DNA of 45,917 bases from Acanthamoeba lenticulata (GCA_002179805.1 NAVB01000152.1:1-45917); one strand, 5' to 3'. Shown: positions 21,693 to 32,622, numbered from the stretch's first letter. The notes: a model not told the origin generated them from the sequence alone. Numbers and translations are program-made.

Positions 21693-22057
21693 GCGGAGGA
21701 TTGGCCGCATTACACCGCCATGACCAACGTGTTGTCTTTTTAAACCAATTTATTCTTAAAATTAAAACAAATTATGAAACGATGGACCGGCCTGGAGGTG
21801 GTGGCGGCCAGTTCGTATCGGAGCGGGACCTCCTGTTCCAGGTGTGCCGTCGCTGGCGCACCCTCGCGCTCCACCGTCTCTCAGGCGCCGACACTGCATC
21901 GGTGCCTGACTGAGACTCGGGTATGCACCAATTGCGAATTGGCAAGTCAAATAGGCAGGGCGAATGAGGAAAATTCGAGCGATAAACTTGAATGAATTCT
22001 CAGTGGACACTTGTGTCTATTTCCATGTCCACCTCAGTTCTGGTTTAGTTCCAGGTT
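21693..22057. other. Intergenic region, GCLC 3' / orphan gene 5'
   Basis: 365 bp that starts with an AT-rich GCLC 3' end and then the weak 43-codon frame described separately. A TGACGTCA palindrome lies just beyond, at 22087-22094. Nothing else is recognised. Confidence 0.5.
21782..21913 (+). CDS. Possible short ORF with F-box-like end (fragment or first exon)
   Basis: An ATG at 21782 opens a 43-codon frame beginning MDRPGGGGGQFVSERDLL and continuing FQVCRRWRTLALHRL. That second stretch resembles the second helix of an F-box (VCRRWR-L). No continuation was found: the frame stops at 21911-21913 and the next gene starts soon after. It may be a truncated gene, an upstream exon or chance. Low confidence. 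Confidence 0.25.
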   Translation: MDRPGGGGGQFVSERDLLFQVCRRWRTLALHRLSGADTASVPD

Positions 22058-22624
22058 TTGGATCATATGCTGGGGAGCCCGACATGTGACGTCACCAAAC
22101 CTGACCCATTAAATATCATGCTCCCCGAGACATCTGGAACTAGCAAGAAGAAAGACATGTCGCAAATGACTGAGCAGAAGGGTCAAGCTGGAGCGCAAGA
22201 GCTGGCACCGGAGAGTGAACTGGTCATGTACTGGCACATCGACTTCTGGGACATACCTCGCGACGGCGTCGCCATGTACAAGGGCAATCCGGTCTTCTTC
22301 AAGCTCATCGAGGAGGACGAGGAGGCGGATCAAGCCGAAACGGATGACCCCGAGAACGCGCCCAAGTACACCGTGCCTACCTACACGCTGCACGCACTCA
22401 CCGATGCGCAGTACCGCGAGCTCGAGGACCAGCACAACGAGTTTGGCCGCCTGGTCGGCCGCAACACTGACCACAGGCCGGGGATCTACGCTCCCTTCAG
22501 CAACTCCAACCCCGCCGGCTTCGAGGAGTGGTACGCCGGCGCGGCCGACAGGAAGCTCAGCTTCAGCCCCACGCAGGACTGCCCTCAGGTCGCAGTCGTG
22601 CCGAGTACCGCATTCACCAACTAG
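22058..22624 (+). CDS. Intronless hypothetical acidic protein
   Basis: A single open frame of 188 codons (143-155 if the Met at 22157 or 22121 is used), with no obvious intron, in contrast to almost every neighbour. The body begins ELVMYWHIDFWDIPRDGVAM, followed by GNPVFFKLIEEDEEADQAE, a stretch rich in acidic residues, then HALTDAQYRELEDQHNEFGR and RPGIYAPFSNSNPAGFEEWY, ending VVPSTAFTN before the TAG. There is no signal peptide, membrane segment or recognised domain. The WHIDFWDIP and PFSNSNPAGFEEWY segments look like conserved-protein text, so I believe it is expressed. No function is proposed. Confidence 0.6.
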   Translation: MDHMLGSPTCDVTKPDPLNIMLPETSGTSKKKDMSQMTEQKGQAGAQELAPESELVMYWHIDFWDIPRDGVAMYKGNPVFFKLIEEDEEADQAETDDPENAPKYTVPTYTLHALTDAQYRELEDQHNEFGRLVGRNTDHRPGIYAPFSNSNPAGFEEWYAGAADRKLSFSPTQDCPQVAVVPSTAFTN

Positions 22625-22812
22625 GGCCGTCCCAGGTCGTAGCAGGCTCGCCATTGGAGATAAGAAATGGAATTGGAGTAATTATCAGATTTAAAAAAGT
22701 TTAAGAAAAGATTACTATCTTAATTTGGCTTGTACCTAAATAAGGATTTACTAAAGGAAAGGGTGTGAATATCATTTTGATGCGAAAGAGAAGACTCTGG
22801 TTCTTCAGGCCC

Positions 22813-23950
22813 ATGAGACACAACACTTTCGCAACATCACAACGCGCAAGCTCGACGGCACCATGGCTATTGCTGCTGGTGTTGCTGGCTTCCTTCGGCT
22901 GGCGTCCGATGCACGCGCACGAGTGCAAGAAGACTGTGGGCGGAAAAGATTATGACATTAGTCCCCTGGGCACCTTTGGTGAACAAAAAGTGGTTTTGTC
23001 CACTACTTGGACGATGCATTGGCAACCATGCGGAGAAACCCAATGCGCCCCATTGTCCAAGGTGGCCATGTGCGAAAGAAATACTTTCTCAAGCGGTACT
23101 CTCTTGCCCCTGCTTGCGCTTGAGTTGGCACTAATATCACAATTTCTTTCTGTCTCTCTCTCTCTCTTCTCCCCCCTGCAGTGATCGACTGTGGCAGTAT
23201 AGACTCAGTAGAGTGGCTGCCGAGTAACAGAGGCGACGACGGCTTCCGACTGGTCTTCTCCACTGACCTTGGGCGCAAGACGACAGTGAGCTTTTTGTGT
23301 GATCCCAACTTTGAAGGGGTGGGCACACCAACAGTTGGACCGCGAGGAGGTAAGTCACGATCCCTTAAGGGTTTGTGTTTGTGGGCTTTTTGCAAAACCC
23401 GGTCATCGTCATTGCATTGCAGGTGAGCCGGAGTCATTTAGGTGGGAGTTTGACTGGAAGACTGTCTACGCCTGCCCGCGCAATAGTGGCGGCGGGTCAA
23501 GCGGAAGTGGAAAAGGAGGCGGCGGCCTGGCTGTTGGCTGGATCTTGATCATAGTGTATGTGCCTCTCCTTCCCTCGCGCGTTCTGCGTCGCCTCTTCTT
23601 CTCTCTCTTGCTTTCTGCCCGCAGCAAAAGACACCAACGACCAACATGTATGTGCGCAGGGGAGCAAGCTTGGTGGTGGTTTATCTGGTGGGCGGCGTTG
23701 TGTGGAACAAGTACCGGCTACAACAGGAAGGCCTGCAAAACCTGGTGCCTCACTACGCTTTCTGGTCCTCTGTCCCAGGTGCAAACCCATCTTCCTTCTG
23801 TTATGCTTTGCTTGTTGAGGCAGCGCGGCAGACAGCTGACTGGGAGACGGGCCTGGGGCGAGGGGAGCAGGGTTGGTGTGGGACGGCATGCGATTCAGCT
23901 GGTCGCACGTTGCCTATTGGACCGCTCGACTGCGCGGTGTTCATGCGTGA
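22813..23950 (+). CDS. Atg27/mannose-6-phosphate-receptor-homology type I membrane protein
   Basis: Five exons. A signal peptide (PWLLLLVLLASFGW) precedes a cysteine-bearing lumenal region (HECKKTVGGKDYDISPLG, CGETQCAP, VIDCGSIDSVEW, VSFLCDPNFEG, VYACP), the layout of an MRH/Atg27 domain. A Gly/Ser linker then leads into one transmembrane helix (GGLAVGWILIIV joined to GASLVVVYLVGGVVWNKY). The cytosolic tail LQQEGLQNLVPHYAFW joined to SSVPGLVWDGMRF matches the family signature in which a post-membrane Pro-x-Phe-Trp...Pro-Gly-Leu-Val-x-Asp-Gly motif follows the helix. The last exon ends RLRGVHA with TGA 23948-23950. Such proteins cycle between Golgi, endosome and vacuole; yeast Atg27 affects Atg9 traffic. 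The start could also be an upstream Met at 22765 or 22783. Family fairly sure, exact role inferred. Confidence 0.75.
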
Positions 23951-24131
23951 AGCATTAGCTTGTAGTGTTTATTACGGCCACCTCTTTTACTTCTTTTCGT
24001 ACGCTGGCAGGTCAGAGGGGAGAAAGGCGGTACAGCGACTGCACCTTGCCACTGACTGGCCGACAATCATAAAGTGCAATTTTTTATTTATTTTTAAAGA
24101 AAAAGTAATTCATTTGGGCCAAGGAAGCAGC

Positions 24132-26631
24132 TCAGTTGATGGTGATGGGCGTCGCGGGGCGGCGGAGGTTCGCCATGGACGTCGTCGCCGCCAGCACGGT
24201 GGGCGGCTGGTAGTTGACCGACGACGAGACGTACATGTAGTCGGGCCCGTAGCCGATCGTGGCGTTGACGAGCTTGAGGCCCGGCGTGCTGGGCAGCGGG
24301 TAGCCCTGTGCCAGGGCCTCGTTGGCGACCGGCACCAGCGCGCTGACCAGCATCTGGATGCCGGAGCTCAGCAGGCTCACCGGGATGTCGCCCACGCTGG
24401 ACCACTGGAGCGAGACCGACGGCGTGAGGCTGCCCAGCTGGCCCGCGATCTTGGAGTCGTTGACAATCGACACCTGGCCCCACACATCATCACCATCAAG
24501 AAGCATGAGCGTCACCTTCATCATCATCGTCGTCATCGTTGTCGTCGTTGGGCATCAAGCGAAGCGCACCAGGAGGGAGGTCGTGAGGTTGAGGCCGAGC
24601 GTGAAGACCGGGATGGCCGGCAGGTCACCGGGCGGGAGCACGTAGAAGAAGATGCCGCCCTGGGCCACGGCGTTGATGCCCACCTTCGGGGCAAAGGTGA
24701 TTTTGGGGCCCTGCGTGGCCGCCACGGTCGCCACCATCGCCATGTTCGGGTACTTGGAGGCCAGCTCCGGCAGCAGGACTGCAACCGACGCCTCTCGTGA
24801 GTATTTTCTTTTTCTTTTTTTTAAAAATTTGTATAAAAATAGGATCAAATATATTTAAAAGATTTAACGAATCAAACTATTATTTTTATTATTTTATAGA
24901 AAAGAAAAGAAAGTTGAGAAGGGTGAGGCGTACAGGTCCAGGTGGAGGTGTTGAGGCGGATGGGCGACCAGCTGGGGAGGAGCTGGTCGGTCACGTTGTA
25001 CTGGAGGAAGCGGCCCTTGAAGAGCGCCAGGCCGGCCGTGTTGAAGACGTAGTCCGACACCATCACCTCCAGCATCTGGCCCGTCACCTTCCTGGGCATC
25101 GGGGCCGGCGAGAAGGGCGCCTCCTGCCCGTCGGGATACACGCGCGCGCGTTCAGCGACCGACAACGTCGTTGATGAAGACGACGAAGAAGATGAAGACG
25201 ATGATGAAGATGATGAGCGAGGATGAGGACGAGGGCTGGTGGCGTACGGCGGTGGGGTCGTTGATGGGGACGATCTCGCCCTTGACGAACACGCTGATAT
25301 CAGACGAGGTGAAGACCGGGTCCTGGGTAAGCGTCATGTCGACGATGACCATGTTCATGACGGGCAGCCTCGTCGGCGCCATCTGCAGGAAGGTGTTCAT
25401 CTGCTCGACGTAGGTCCTGTGGTGTTTCGCGTTACATTGCACCCCCCCCCGATTTAGAAGACGATTGGGGGGGAGGGAAGATGATGACGGCGGGACAGCG
25501 GTACACAGTCACGTTGACAATCTCGGCCTCGATCTCGGAGATGATGGTACTCTTGAGGACGGACATCCACGGCTGCATCCACCTAGAAATGTCCAATTTA
25601 AAAACATATAAAATAAATTGGACAAATCATCACCAATAATTACCAATTTTTTAAGAAATGAAAGATAAATAAAATAAAATAAAATAAAAAGAAGGACGTA
25701 CGCAGCGCCGCCGCTGACGACGACCTTGACGTCGCTGATGAGGGCAGTGCAGTCCGACACGCTGAAGTTGAACTTCCCGTTCACGGCCTTGACCAGGACG
25801 TTGAAGCTCATCTGTTCGTCAACAAGCAGGCAATGCCCAATGCCGCCGCCACACGAGCACGTTTATACACGCACATGGGGGGCGTCAGGGACCGCGCAAG
25901 CAGCCAGTGCCACACAACATGGGGCGGAGCGCAGCAAAGTTACGGTGAGGTTGGTGATGACAATGTCGGCCAGGCCGGTCCCGCTCATCTTCCTGTGCGT
26001 GCGCTTCACCGGTCAGTGGACATGGTCATGATGAAGAAGAAGAAGAAGAAGAAGGAAGACAAGAAGGAGGTGGGGGGAAGAGGCGCACCAGGTCGGGGCG
26101 CTGTAGTTAAAGTCGGCCGTGAGTCCGAACGAGACGCCGGAGCTGTTCGTGCGCATGTGGTGAGAACGAAGAAGAAGAAAGAACGAGGAGAAGAAAGGAA
26201 GGAAGGAAGGAAGCGGCTAGGGTACATGAAGAACTGGTAGCCGAGGGTCGGGTTGAGGCTGACGACGGGGTCCGGGAGAGTGGGGTTCGGCGCCAGCGTG
26301 ATGTTGTTGATCGCGTAGGAGAGGGTGCCCATGATGGGCTCGGTGATGTTGCCCTGCGTGCCCGGAAGGGGCTGCTTGCCCCACTCCGCGCGCGCGAGCG
26401 CCATCGCCTGCTTGGCCGAGTAGTGGAGGGCTGTGCTCGTTTGATTGTGCGCAAACCCCCGTAAGAACGAAAAATCAAATATTAAAAAATGAAAAGCGAA
26501 GAGAGGGGGGGGGGCGACGTACACTCGACGGTCTGGGTGGCGATAACTCCGGGGAGGTCGGCTTGGGCCGACGTCGCATAAAAGACGACGGCCAGAACGA
26601 GAACGGCAAACACCAAGGTCTTGCAGGCCAT
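24132..26631 (-). CDS. BPI/LBP-family lipid-binding protein, secreted
   Basis: Reads from MACKTLVFAVLVLAVVFYA (26631), a clear signal peptide with likely cleavage after TSAQA, to TPITIN and the TGA at 24132-24134, through about nine exons. Segment order and character fit the two-barrel BPI/LBP fold: NITEPIMGTLSYAINNITL, LADIVITNLTVTLL, FNFSVSDCTALISDVKVVV (with the Cys of the N-terminal barrel), WMQPWMSVLKSTIISEIEAE, then the C-terminal barrel (FVFNTAGLALFKGRFLQYN-like text, about 24960-25140) and the final helical and strand region EALAQGYPLPSTPGLKLVN. There are several N-glycosylation sites (NIT, NLT, NFS, NVT). In animals, BPI and LBP bind bacterial lipopolysaccharide; in a bacterivorous amoeba such a protein could act in phagosomes, but this is inference. 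Introns contain GAT/CAT simple sequence and G runs. Confidence 0.82.
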
Positions 26632-26907
26632 CTTGGGTGTGGGGAGCAAACGACAACGAAAAGTAGGCGGAGCTTGCAATTTAATAAATTCTTTAAACTG
26701 TGCTCCAATGGGCTTTCTTTGGTCCGAGGAAAAGGGAACAGAAGCTTGCGCCGCCAAAGCACCCCAACGCCAACAAGACTGTCTGGCAAGCGCGGGGAAT
26801 CGTTTCACTCCACGCCTCACAAGAGGCCCAGTTTCCTGTTGTATGTTTGGTGATGGGTCAGTGTCGAACCGACAGACCTGCAAGGCCTGGCCGAGAGGGG
26901 CGCGACT

Positions 26908-28474
26908 TTACCGAATGGCGTTGTACTGGTCGGGCACCTCCTGGAGGGCCGCCAGCGCGAAGCTCGGTTCTGGGAAGCGCGTGTTGGTCACCGAGTGGAA
27001 GTTGACAAACTGGAACTGGAAGCACACGTGTGTCATGTGTGCTGTGAGTGCACACATCACGCAGCTTGAGCTCTAGGAACACGTACGTTGTCAAACTTCC
27101 TTTGTGGCAAGCCGTCATCAAACTCCTCCATCATTTCCCTATGCGCATGATGTGGTGGTTGGTCGACAATCATGCACCACAACCGCTTTTTGTTGATGAC
27201 GATCGTCCTCTCACGTACCAGGGACCGTCGCCCACGCCCACGACGATGATCGACAGCGGGTAGTTGGACGCTTCCACGATGGCATTGATCGTCTCGCGGG
27301 GGCTACGCGCCAGTCATTCCAAGTTCACAAAAACGTGCACATGGGTCGGCCTCAGTGCGCGCCACAGGGCACGAGGGAAGAGGACGTGTACCTGGTGACC
27401 TGGCCGTCGGCGATGATGACGAGGATGTGGTACTCTCGGGACTGGCGCACGATGGAGATGGCCTCGTAGATGATGGGCGCAAAGGACGTCGGGCCGGAGA
27501 GCTGCACGTGGGGCGTGATCTCCGTGTATCGTTGCAGCACCTCTCTGGAAGCATCAAGGATGATGGTGATGACATCATCAGCGCCAAGCAGATCACTGCA
27601 GCGCAGTGGACGGTGGTTGGATGGGTCCTGACCTGAACGTGTTGCACGGCCTGTTGTCGGGGAAAAAGGAGAACACGCCCTTGTCCTTGGTCGTGACGTC
27701 CCCAAAGCCAAACGACGGGATCAGCTTGTCGTCGTCAAATGGCTGCGGCGCACGAGAGAAGATCAGAACGAGACGACGCGCCGCCGAACGCGCTTGCGAG
27801 AGGACTTGTTTGGCAACTGCATGCGTACCTCGAGGGTGCGGCCCACGATGGAGATGGCGCGTTGGTAGGGGTTGAGCTCGCCCGATGCTGCACGTACAGC
27901 GGCCGACATCACCAGCTGAGCAAGAGGGGAAGAGGAGAGGGAAAGGAGAAAGGGTCATATGACGTACTCGAGATCTGGTGGAGGGACTGGCCATAGAAGG
28001 TCTTCTTCCCATTGTACTCATTGGACTGGCGGAAGAGCAACACAACAGCTCACGTGAGAATTCAACTGCTTGCACCTGACGGGAGAGGCTACGCACCTTT
28101 GTGAAGTCAATGCCCAGGATGAGGTTTGAGCTCTCCAAGCCCTGTGAAAGAGGGCATGAGCGTGTGTACTGAGCAGCAAAGACAGGAAAACGTACGGCAG
28201 TTCGGAGAGCGTCCTGGACTTCTTCAATCGATTCATACTTGTCCACTACAAGGCACGCTTAGATGAAGAAAAATAACTGCGGAAGGGATAGGGGCACGCT
28301 TAGATGAAGAAAAATAACTGCGGAAGTCACGTACCAAAGGTCCTGAAGGTGCTGCCACCTGTGGCCCCCGCCAGAAGGAACTGTCTTGCCTCTGTGGCTG
28401 CAGTTGATGTGTTAGCGTAATGCCGTTACATCTGCAAGGAGTAGGGAGAGTGGCATACAAGCGCAGCAACCCAT
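26908..28474 (-). CDS. Copine-type von Willebrand A domain protein with N-terminal lipidation signal
   Basis: The core is a copine/RGLG vWA domain: TFRTFVDKYESIEEVQDAL, GLESSNLILGIDFTK with the metal-binding Asp-x-Thr-x-Ser (DFTKS), GVFSFFPDNRPCNTF, VQLSGPTSFAPIIYEAI, YHILVIIADGQVT, and a tail FVNFHSVTNTRFPEPSFALA ending QYNAIR with TAA 26908-26910. Upstream, a 16-nt exon (28459-28474) reads MGCCA and joins 28398 to give MGCCASTEARQFLLAGATGG. Gly2 with Ser6 fits N-myristoylation, and Cys3/Cys4 fit palmitoylation. Plant RGLG proteins have the same plan but add a C-terminal RING finger; animal copines add two C2 domains. Neither is present here, so membrane attachment would rely on lipids rather than calcium. 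Role in membrane signalling is inferred. Confidence 0.85.
28253..28326. repeat. 41-bp tandem duplication inside a copine intron
   Basis: The 33-bp block at 28253-28285 is repeated exactly at 28294-28326, period 41. On the copine coding strand each copy carries a CTTCCGCAG acceptor-like site, a T-rich tract and a CTAAG branch-like site. It lies between exon 2 (ends 28335) and exon 3 (begins 28245). Confidence 0.95.
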
Positions 28475-29132
28475 AGCGGTACAAGCGTTTGTCTAAAGGC
28501 AGCAACGGAAGGCCGTCGGAAGCGGTCCGGTGTCCTTCACGTTTCGAAAGCGCAGTGGACTTTATGTTGCACTTCCGCGAATCGTCATGTCTTGGTATGC
28601 CAAGAATTCGTGGACGAAACCTCGCTCGCGCTTCTCTGCCGCTCCCTTCACTCAGTGGTCCCCCGCGAAAACCAAAGTGAGGGTCACCAGTGGTACGCAC
28701 GGGTCGAGAAGAGCTGCTTCTTTGCCCTTGCTCCAGCTGGAGAGACGTAATAACTTATCGATTCTTCGAGGCTCTTGTAGTTCCTGCTGTATTTTCTAAT
28801 GATATTTTGAGCCCTTTTTGTGTTTAGGGAGCCAATTCATTACGTTGGCGCGGTTCTAGGCCACTTGCCTTTCATGCGTTCACCCTGCAGCTGCGCCATA
28901 AAATCGGAGAGCGTCATTGGTTGAGCCGCGACGGCAGAAAAGCGATGGGGAGTAACTAGAAATGGGAACACAGATGCCGCTCTTGAGACGCCACGAGTAA
29001 GTCTTGGGTGGCTGCGCCGGAGCTGGTTTGGACTTCTGCGCGCACTTCGTTCGTTCTCTCGGTCTATCTTCTCGTTCTTCTCTTCCGGCAACAGTTTGAG
29101 TGTGGGGCTGGCAGTCAGAACGCGCCATCAAC
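28475..29132. other. Divergent intergenic region, copine / GATA factor
   Basis: This 658-bp region presumably holds both 5' leaders and promoters. On the minus strand, frames at 28840-29128 read protein-like in places (MARSDCQPHTQTV, then KPAPAQPPKTYSWRLK, and QGERMKGKWPRTAPT before a stop), which might be a small gene antisense to the GATA 5' end. I could not splice these pieces in one frame, so no CDS is called. Confidence 0.5.
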
Positions 29133-30331
29133 TCATGTCCTCCTCTTCCAACGGCCGACACAGTGATCGTGTCGGACATCCAGTGCCCGTTCTTCCCCTC
29201 CTCCACTCCTCCCCTTCGCTTCATGACCAGGCCACTCCGGACGCAAGGCAGCTGGAGGCTTCGCCATCAACAAAACTCCTCCTCCTGCAGGTTCCGTTGT
29301 TCTGCCCCCGCGACATCAACATCTTTTGTTTTGACCGTTTTCTGTTGCGCAGTTGTCTCTTGTGTGCGAGAACGCAGCACAGACCAGCCGCAGGGCCAGT
29401 GACGCCGGAGCCGTCGTGAAGCCGGAGGACCTCGCCTCACTGCGCGACAGTTTGGCTGCTGCCGGGTTTTTCTACAACCAACTCCTGGTCGGCCTCCCGC
29501 TAGCTGGACCGGTCACCCCATCCACTTGTGTCGGCGCACCAACATCCGTGGCCCAGGGCAGCATCTGCTCGGCCTTCTTTCCTTCGATGTCGACATCCTT
29601 CTCCCCCTCCTCCATGTCAGCGCCGTCCTCAACCATGGCCGCATCCTCTTCTCTTTCCTCCTCCGTCCCGCACTTTACCTTGCCGGTCCTGTCGTGTCCC
29701 TCGCCGTCCTCAGCCTCATCGCCCATGTCGTCCCCGCGCCCCTCCACACACACAGGCACGCTCGCTGCCTCTACGGGAGGTCCCAGCGGCCTCTTTGAGC
29801 AGCTTTCGGGCGTCTCGCACGCCACGTGCGTGCCTCTCCCCCTGGTGTCACCCTTCCTACCCGGCGCTGGCGCGCTGACGCACACGCCACGGGTCTGTGT
29901 GGACTGCGGCCGAGAGTCCTCGATTCAGTGGCGAAGTGGGCCAATGGGCAGTTCGACGTACGCCTTGGCGTTCTAGGATATCACTTTCTCAGCCTTGCTC
30001 ATCGTCATATGTTTGTGTGTGCGTCACAACGCTCGTATGGGCCAGGTTGTGTAACGCTTGTGGCATGAGATACATGCGCAAGAGGAAGAAGGAGGAGCAG
30101 CGAGCACAGCAGGTGGTGTCGCCAAATAGTCTACAGCCACTCGCCGGCGACAGCACAACAAAGCGGAACAAAAAGGGCAACGCCAAAAGGATGAAGCATA
30201 GTGCTCACACCAGCCCGAGCCTCCAGCCGCCAATGAAAAAGGAGATGAAAAAGGAGAGGAGCAGTAGCAGCGAGGGCGAAGAGGAGACCTCGCACAGACC
30301 GAGAACGAGTGTTCACTTTTTGCTCAACTAG
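29133..30331 (+). CDS. GATA-type zinc finger transcription factor
   Basis: Three exons. The single finger reads CVDCGRESSIQWRSGPMGSS, then after an intron TLCNACGMRYMRKRKKEEQR: a C-x2-C-(18)-C-x2-C GATA finger followed by the usual basic tail. The intron (about 29957-30048) splits the finger just before the second Cys pair. Upstream is a long Ser/Pro/Thr-rich region with a helical start (KPEDLASLRDSLAAAGFFYN); downstream is a Lys-rich tail with RNKKGNAKRMKHS, a likely nuclear signal, ending VHFLLN at TAG 30329-30331. In canonical fingers the residue after Arg-x-Gly-Pro is followed by Asn/Gly-Thr-x-x-Leu-Cys, largely preserved here. It should bind GATA-like sites in the nucleus. Exon 1 and the start at 29133 are less certain than the finger exons. 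Confidence 0.8.
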
Positions 30332-30448
30332 CAGCACTCCGGAGTGTGCCACAAGCATAATAAACAGATTGTTCTCCAGCTGGTGTGCGGTCAGTTGAGT
30401 TCCCGGGTGCGTCACAAACGGCAAGCAGCAAATTAAACCAAAAATGCA

Positions 30449-30458
30449 AACTATTTAA
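30449..30458 (+). promoter_or_regulatory. Possible TATA-like element upstream of GPD
   Basis: CTATTTAAGA lies about 50-60 bp before the GPD start codon in an otherwise GC-rich leader. Position and composition fit a TATA element; not proven. Confidence 0.35.
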
Positions 30459-30508
30459 GAGCCCAACAAGCCGAGCGGGCCACACGTAAAGCGGTTCGGC
30501 CGGGGGTT

Positions 30509-32622
30509 ATGCAAGCTCTCTCCTGCCCCATGCAAGCACCTGCCAGCACCGCCACCCTGAGTCCGGCGCCGCTCCAGGTCGCTATCATCGGTTCCGGTAA
30601 CTGGTACGACGCACCATCCGCTCATCTTGCACACTCCATCTTTCGTTGTTTTGTTTGATTTTTCATTTTATTTTTAATAAAATAAAATAAAATAAAATAA
30701 AATATTCCTCATCACGCTCGCGTTCCTTTCGATCGCAGGGGAAGCGCCATCGCCAAGGTTGCCGGAGACAATGTCGCGAAACAGCCCGACCTCTTCCTTC
30801 CGCGGCTCAAAATGTTCGTTCCTTTTTGACTCTCTCTTTGCAACTCGCGGCCAAGGCTGACGCCGCAGCGCAGGTGGGTGTTTGAGGAGACCGTGCAAGG
30901 CCGCAAACTGACCGACATCATCAACTCCGAGCACGAGAACGTCAAATACCTGCCGGGCATCAAGCTGCCCGCCAACGTCGTGGCAGAGCCCGACCTCATC
31001 GAGGCAGTCAAGGACGCCCACCTGCTCGTCTGGGTGTTGCCCCACCAGGTCCGTGGCCGAGCGCCGCCCGCGTTGTCGTTTCGCGCTTGCGTCTGGCGTG
31101 ATCTCACGCGCTGAAGGGCTCCACACACAACAGTTTGTGGCGTCGACGTGCCAGCGGGTGAAGGGCCACATCCGGGCCGACGCCAAGGCCATCTCGCTCA
31201 TCAAGGGCATGTCGGTCATCGACGGCGAGCCGCAGCTCATCTCGTCGCTCATCCACGGCACGCGCCCTCACACGTCCATCCTCTTGCCTTTCCCTCATCC
31301 CTGCGGTGAGAGAGCTGACCTCCCGCGCGCGCGTACAGAACTGCTGGGCATCGACGTCAGCGTCTTGTGCGGAGGTATGCGTCGTCGCCAAGCCCAGCCG
31401 GGGCCAGCGCGGGCTCAGCCGAGCCTCACGATGTGTTGTGTGTCTCTTGTGTTTGTGCGCAGCCAACATCGCAAACGAGGTGGCCAAGGGCGAGTTCAGC
31501 GAGGCCACCATCGGTAAACCCATACAAGCATGCGCGCGCTCATGGGTGTCGCGCGTGACTGCCAACTCTTGACTTGGCCTGGCCTGGCTTGGCTGGAACG
31601 ACAGGCTACAAGGACCCGGCGGTGGCCGCGACCTGGCGAAGCCTCTTTCACACGCCCGTGTTTCGGGTACGCACACACCCACATACGCGCCCATCTGGCC
31701 TCTCCTCACTTCATGCATGTGGGGCAGGTCAACACGATAGACGACGTGGCGGGCGTGGAGGTGTGCGGCGCCCTCAAGAACGTGGTCGCGCTCGGCGCCG
31801 GCTTCTGCGACGGCCTCGGGTAAGTTCCGCCGCTCCACGTGCTCGCGCGGGAAGGAGGTCGACCGGAGGGCTGAGCGGGCCTGAGGACACGTCGCGTGCA
31901 GGTATTCGTCCAACACCAAGGCCGCGATCATCCGATGTGGCCTCGAGGAGATGCGTCGGTTCGCCGACATCTTCTTCCACGACATCAAGTCCCAGACCTT
32001 CTTTGAGAGGTACGGCCACGCATTATGCGCTCCTTTTCTTCTTCCATTTCTTGATCTTCTTCCTGACGACACGCGTGGGGGAGCAGCTGCGGTGTGGCCG
32101 ACTTGATCGTCACGTGCTTCAGCGGGCGCAACCGCAAGGTGGCCGAGGCCTTTGTCGTCACGAACAAGGTGGGGCTTGGTTGTGCGCGTGTGTTCTGTGT
32201 TGCTCCTGGACAAGTGTCCGCTGACTTTTGTGCAACTCGTCGTTACGGCCCAGAGCTTCGAGGTGCTGGAGCGCGAGTTGCTCGACGGCCAGAAACTGCA
32301 GGGCACCCTCACTGGTGAGCCTCAGGCCTTCCTCCTCTCCTCCCATGGCCATGTCTCTCTGCTTTGCTTCTGTGTCTCACACACCGGCGCGGGCGGTCGT
32401 GCACACCACAGCGCAAGAGATTCACGAGGTGTTGAAGAAGCGTGACCTCACCCGACAGTACTACTGCTTCCCCTTCCCCTTCCCGCCAGCGCTCATGAAA
32501 GCCAATCCCCATCATCGCAGTCATTTTAAGCGCCTTGTATCCCGGACAGGTTCCCGCTCATGACCACCATTTACCGGATCGCATTCGAGGGCGCACCGCC
32601 TTCCAACGTCATCACCTTCTGA
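30509..32622 (+). CDS. GPD: Glycerol-3-phosphate dehydrogenase [NAD+]
   Basis: Interconverts dihydroxyacetone phosphate and glycerol-3-phosphate, linking glycolysis to lipid synthesis and NADH balance. There are about ten short exons. Motifs: the Rossmann loop [18 protein letters not shown] (split by the first intron at the Trp codon), [67 protein letters not shown], the catalytic-Lys block [37 protein letters not shown] with the substrate Arg, and [21 protein letters not shown]. It ends APPSNVITF with TGA 32620-32622. The start at 30509 leaves a 24-residue non-conserved leader with no peroxisomal C-terminal signal. Probably cytosolic; identity secure. Confidence 0.94.

Noticed and set aside
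23646..24800. 384-codon plus-strand frame joining the Atg27-like gene to the BPI region
   Set aside because: Only the first part (about 23660-23780) is real Atg27-like exon; the remainder is intron, 3' sequence and antisense of BPI.
28840..29224. Small minus-strand gene between the copine and GATA genes
   Set aside because: Some protein-like stretches, but in different frames and overlapping the presumed GATA first exon; no consistent splice model.
31104..32312. 402-codon open frame on the minus strand across GPD
   Set aside because: It is antisense to well-conserved GPD exons; GC-rich codon bias keeps the complementary frame open. Its protein is low-complexity with no family signature.
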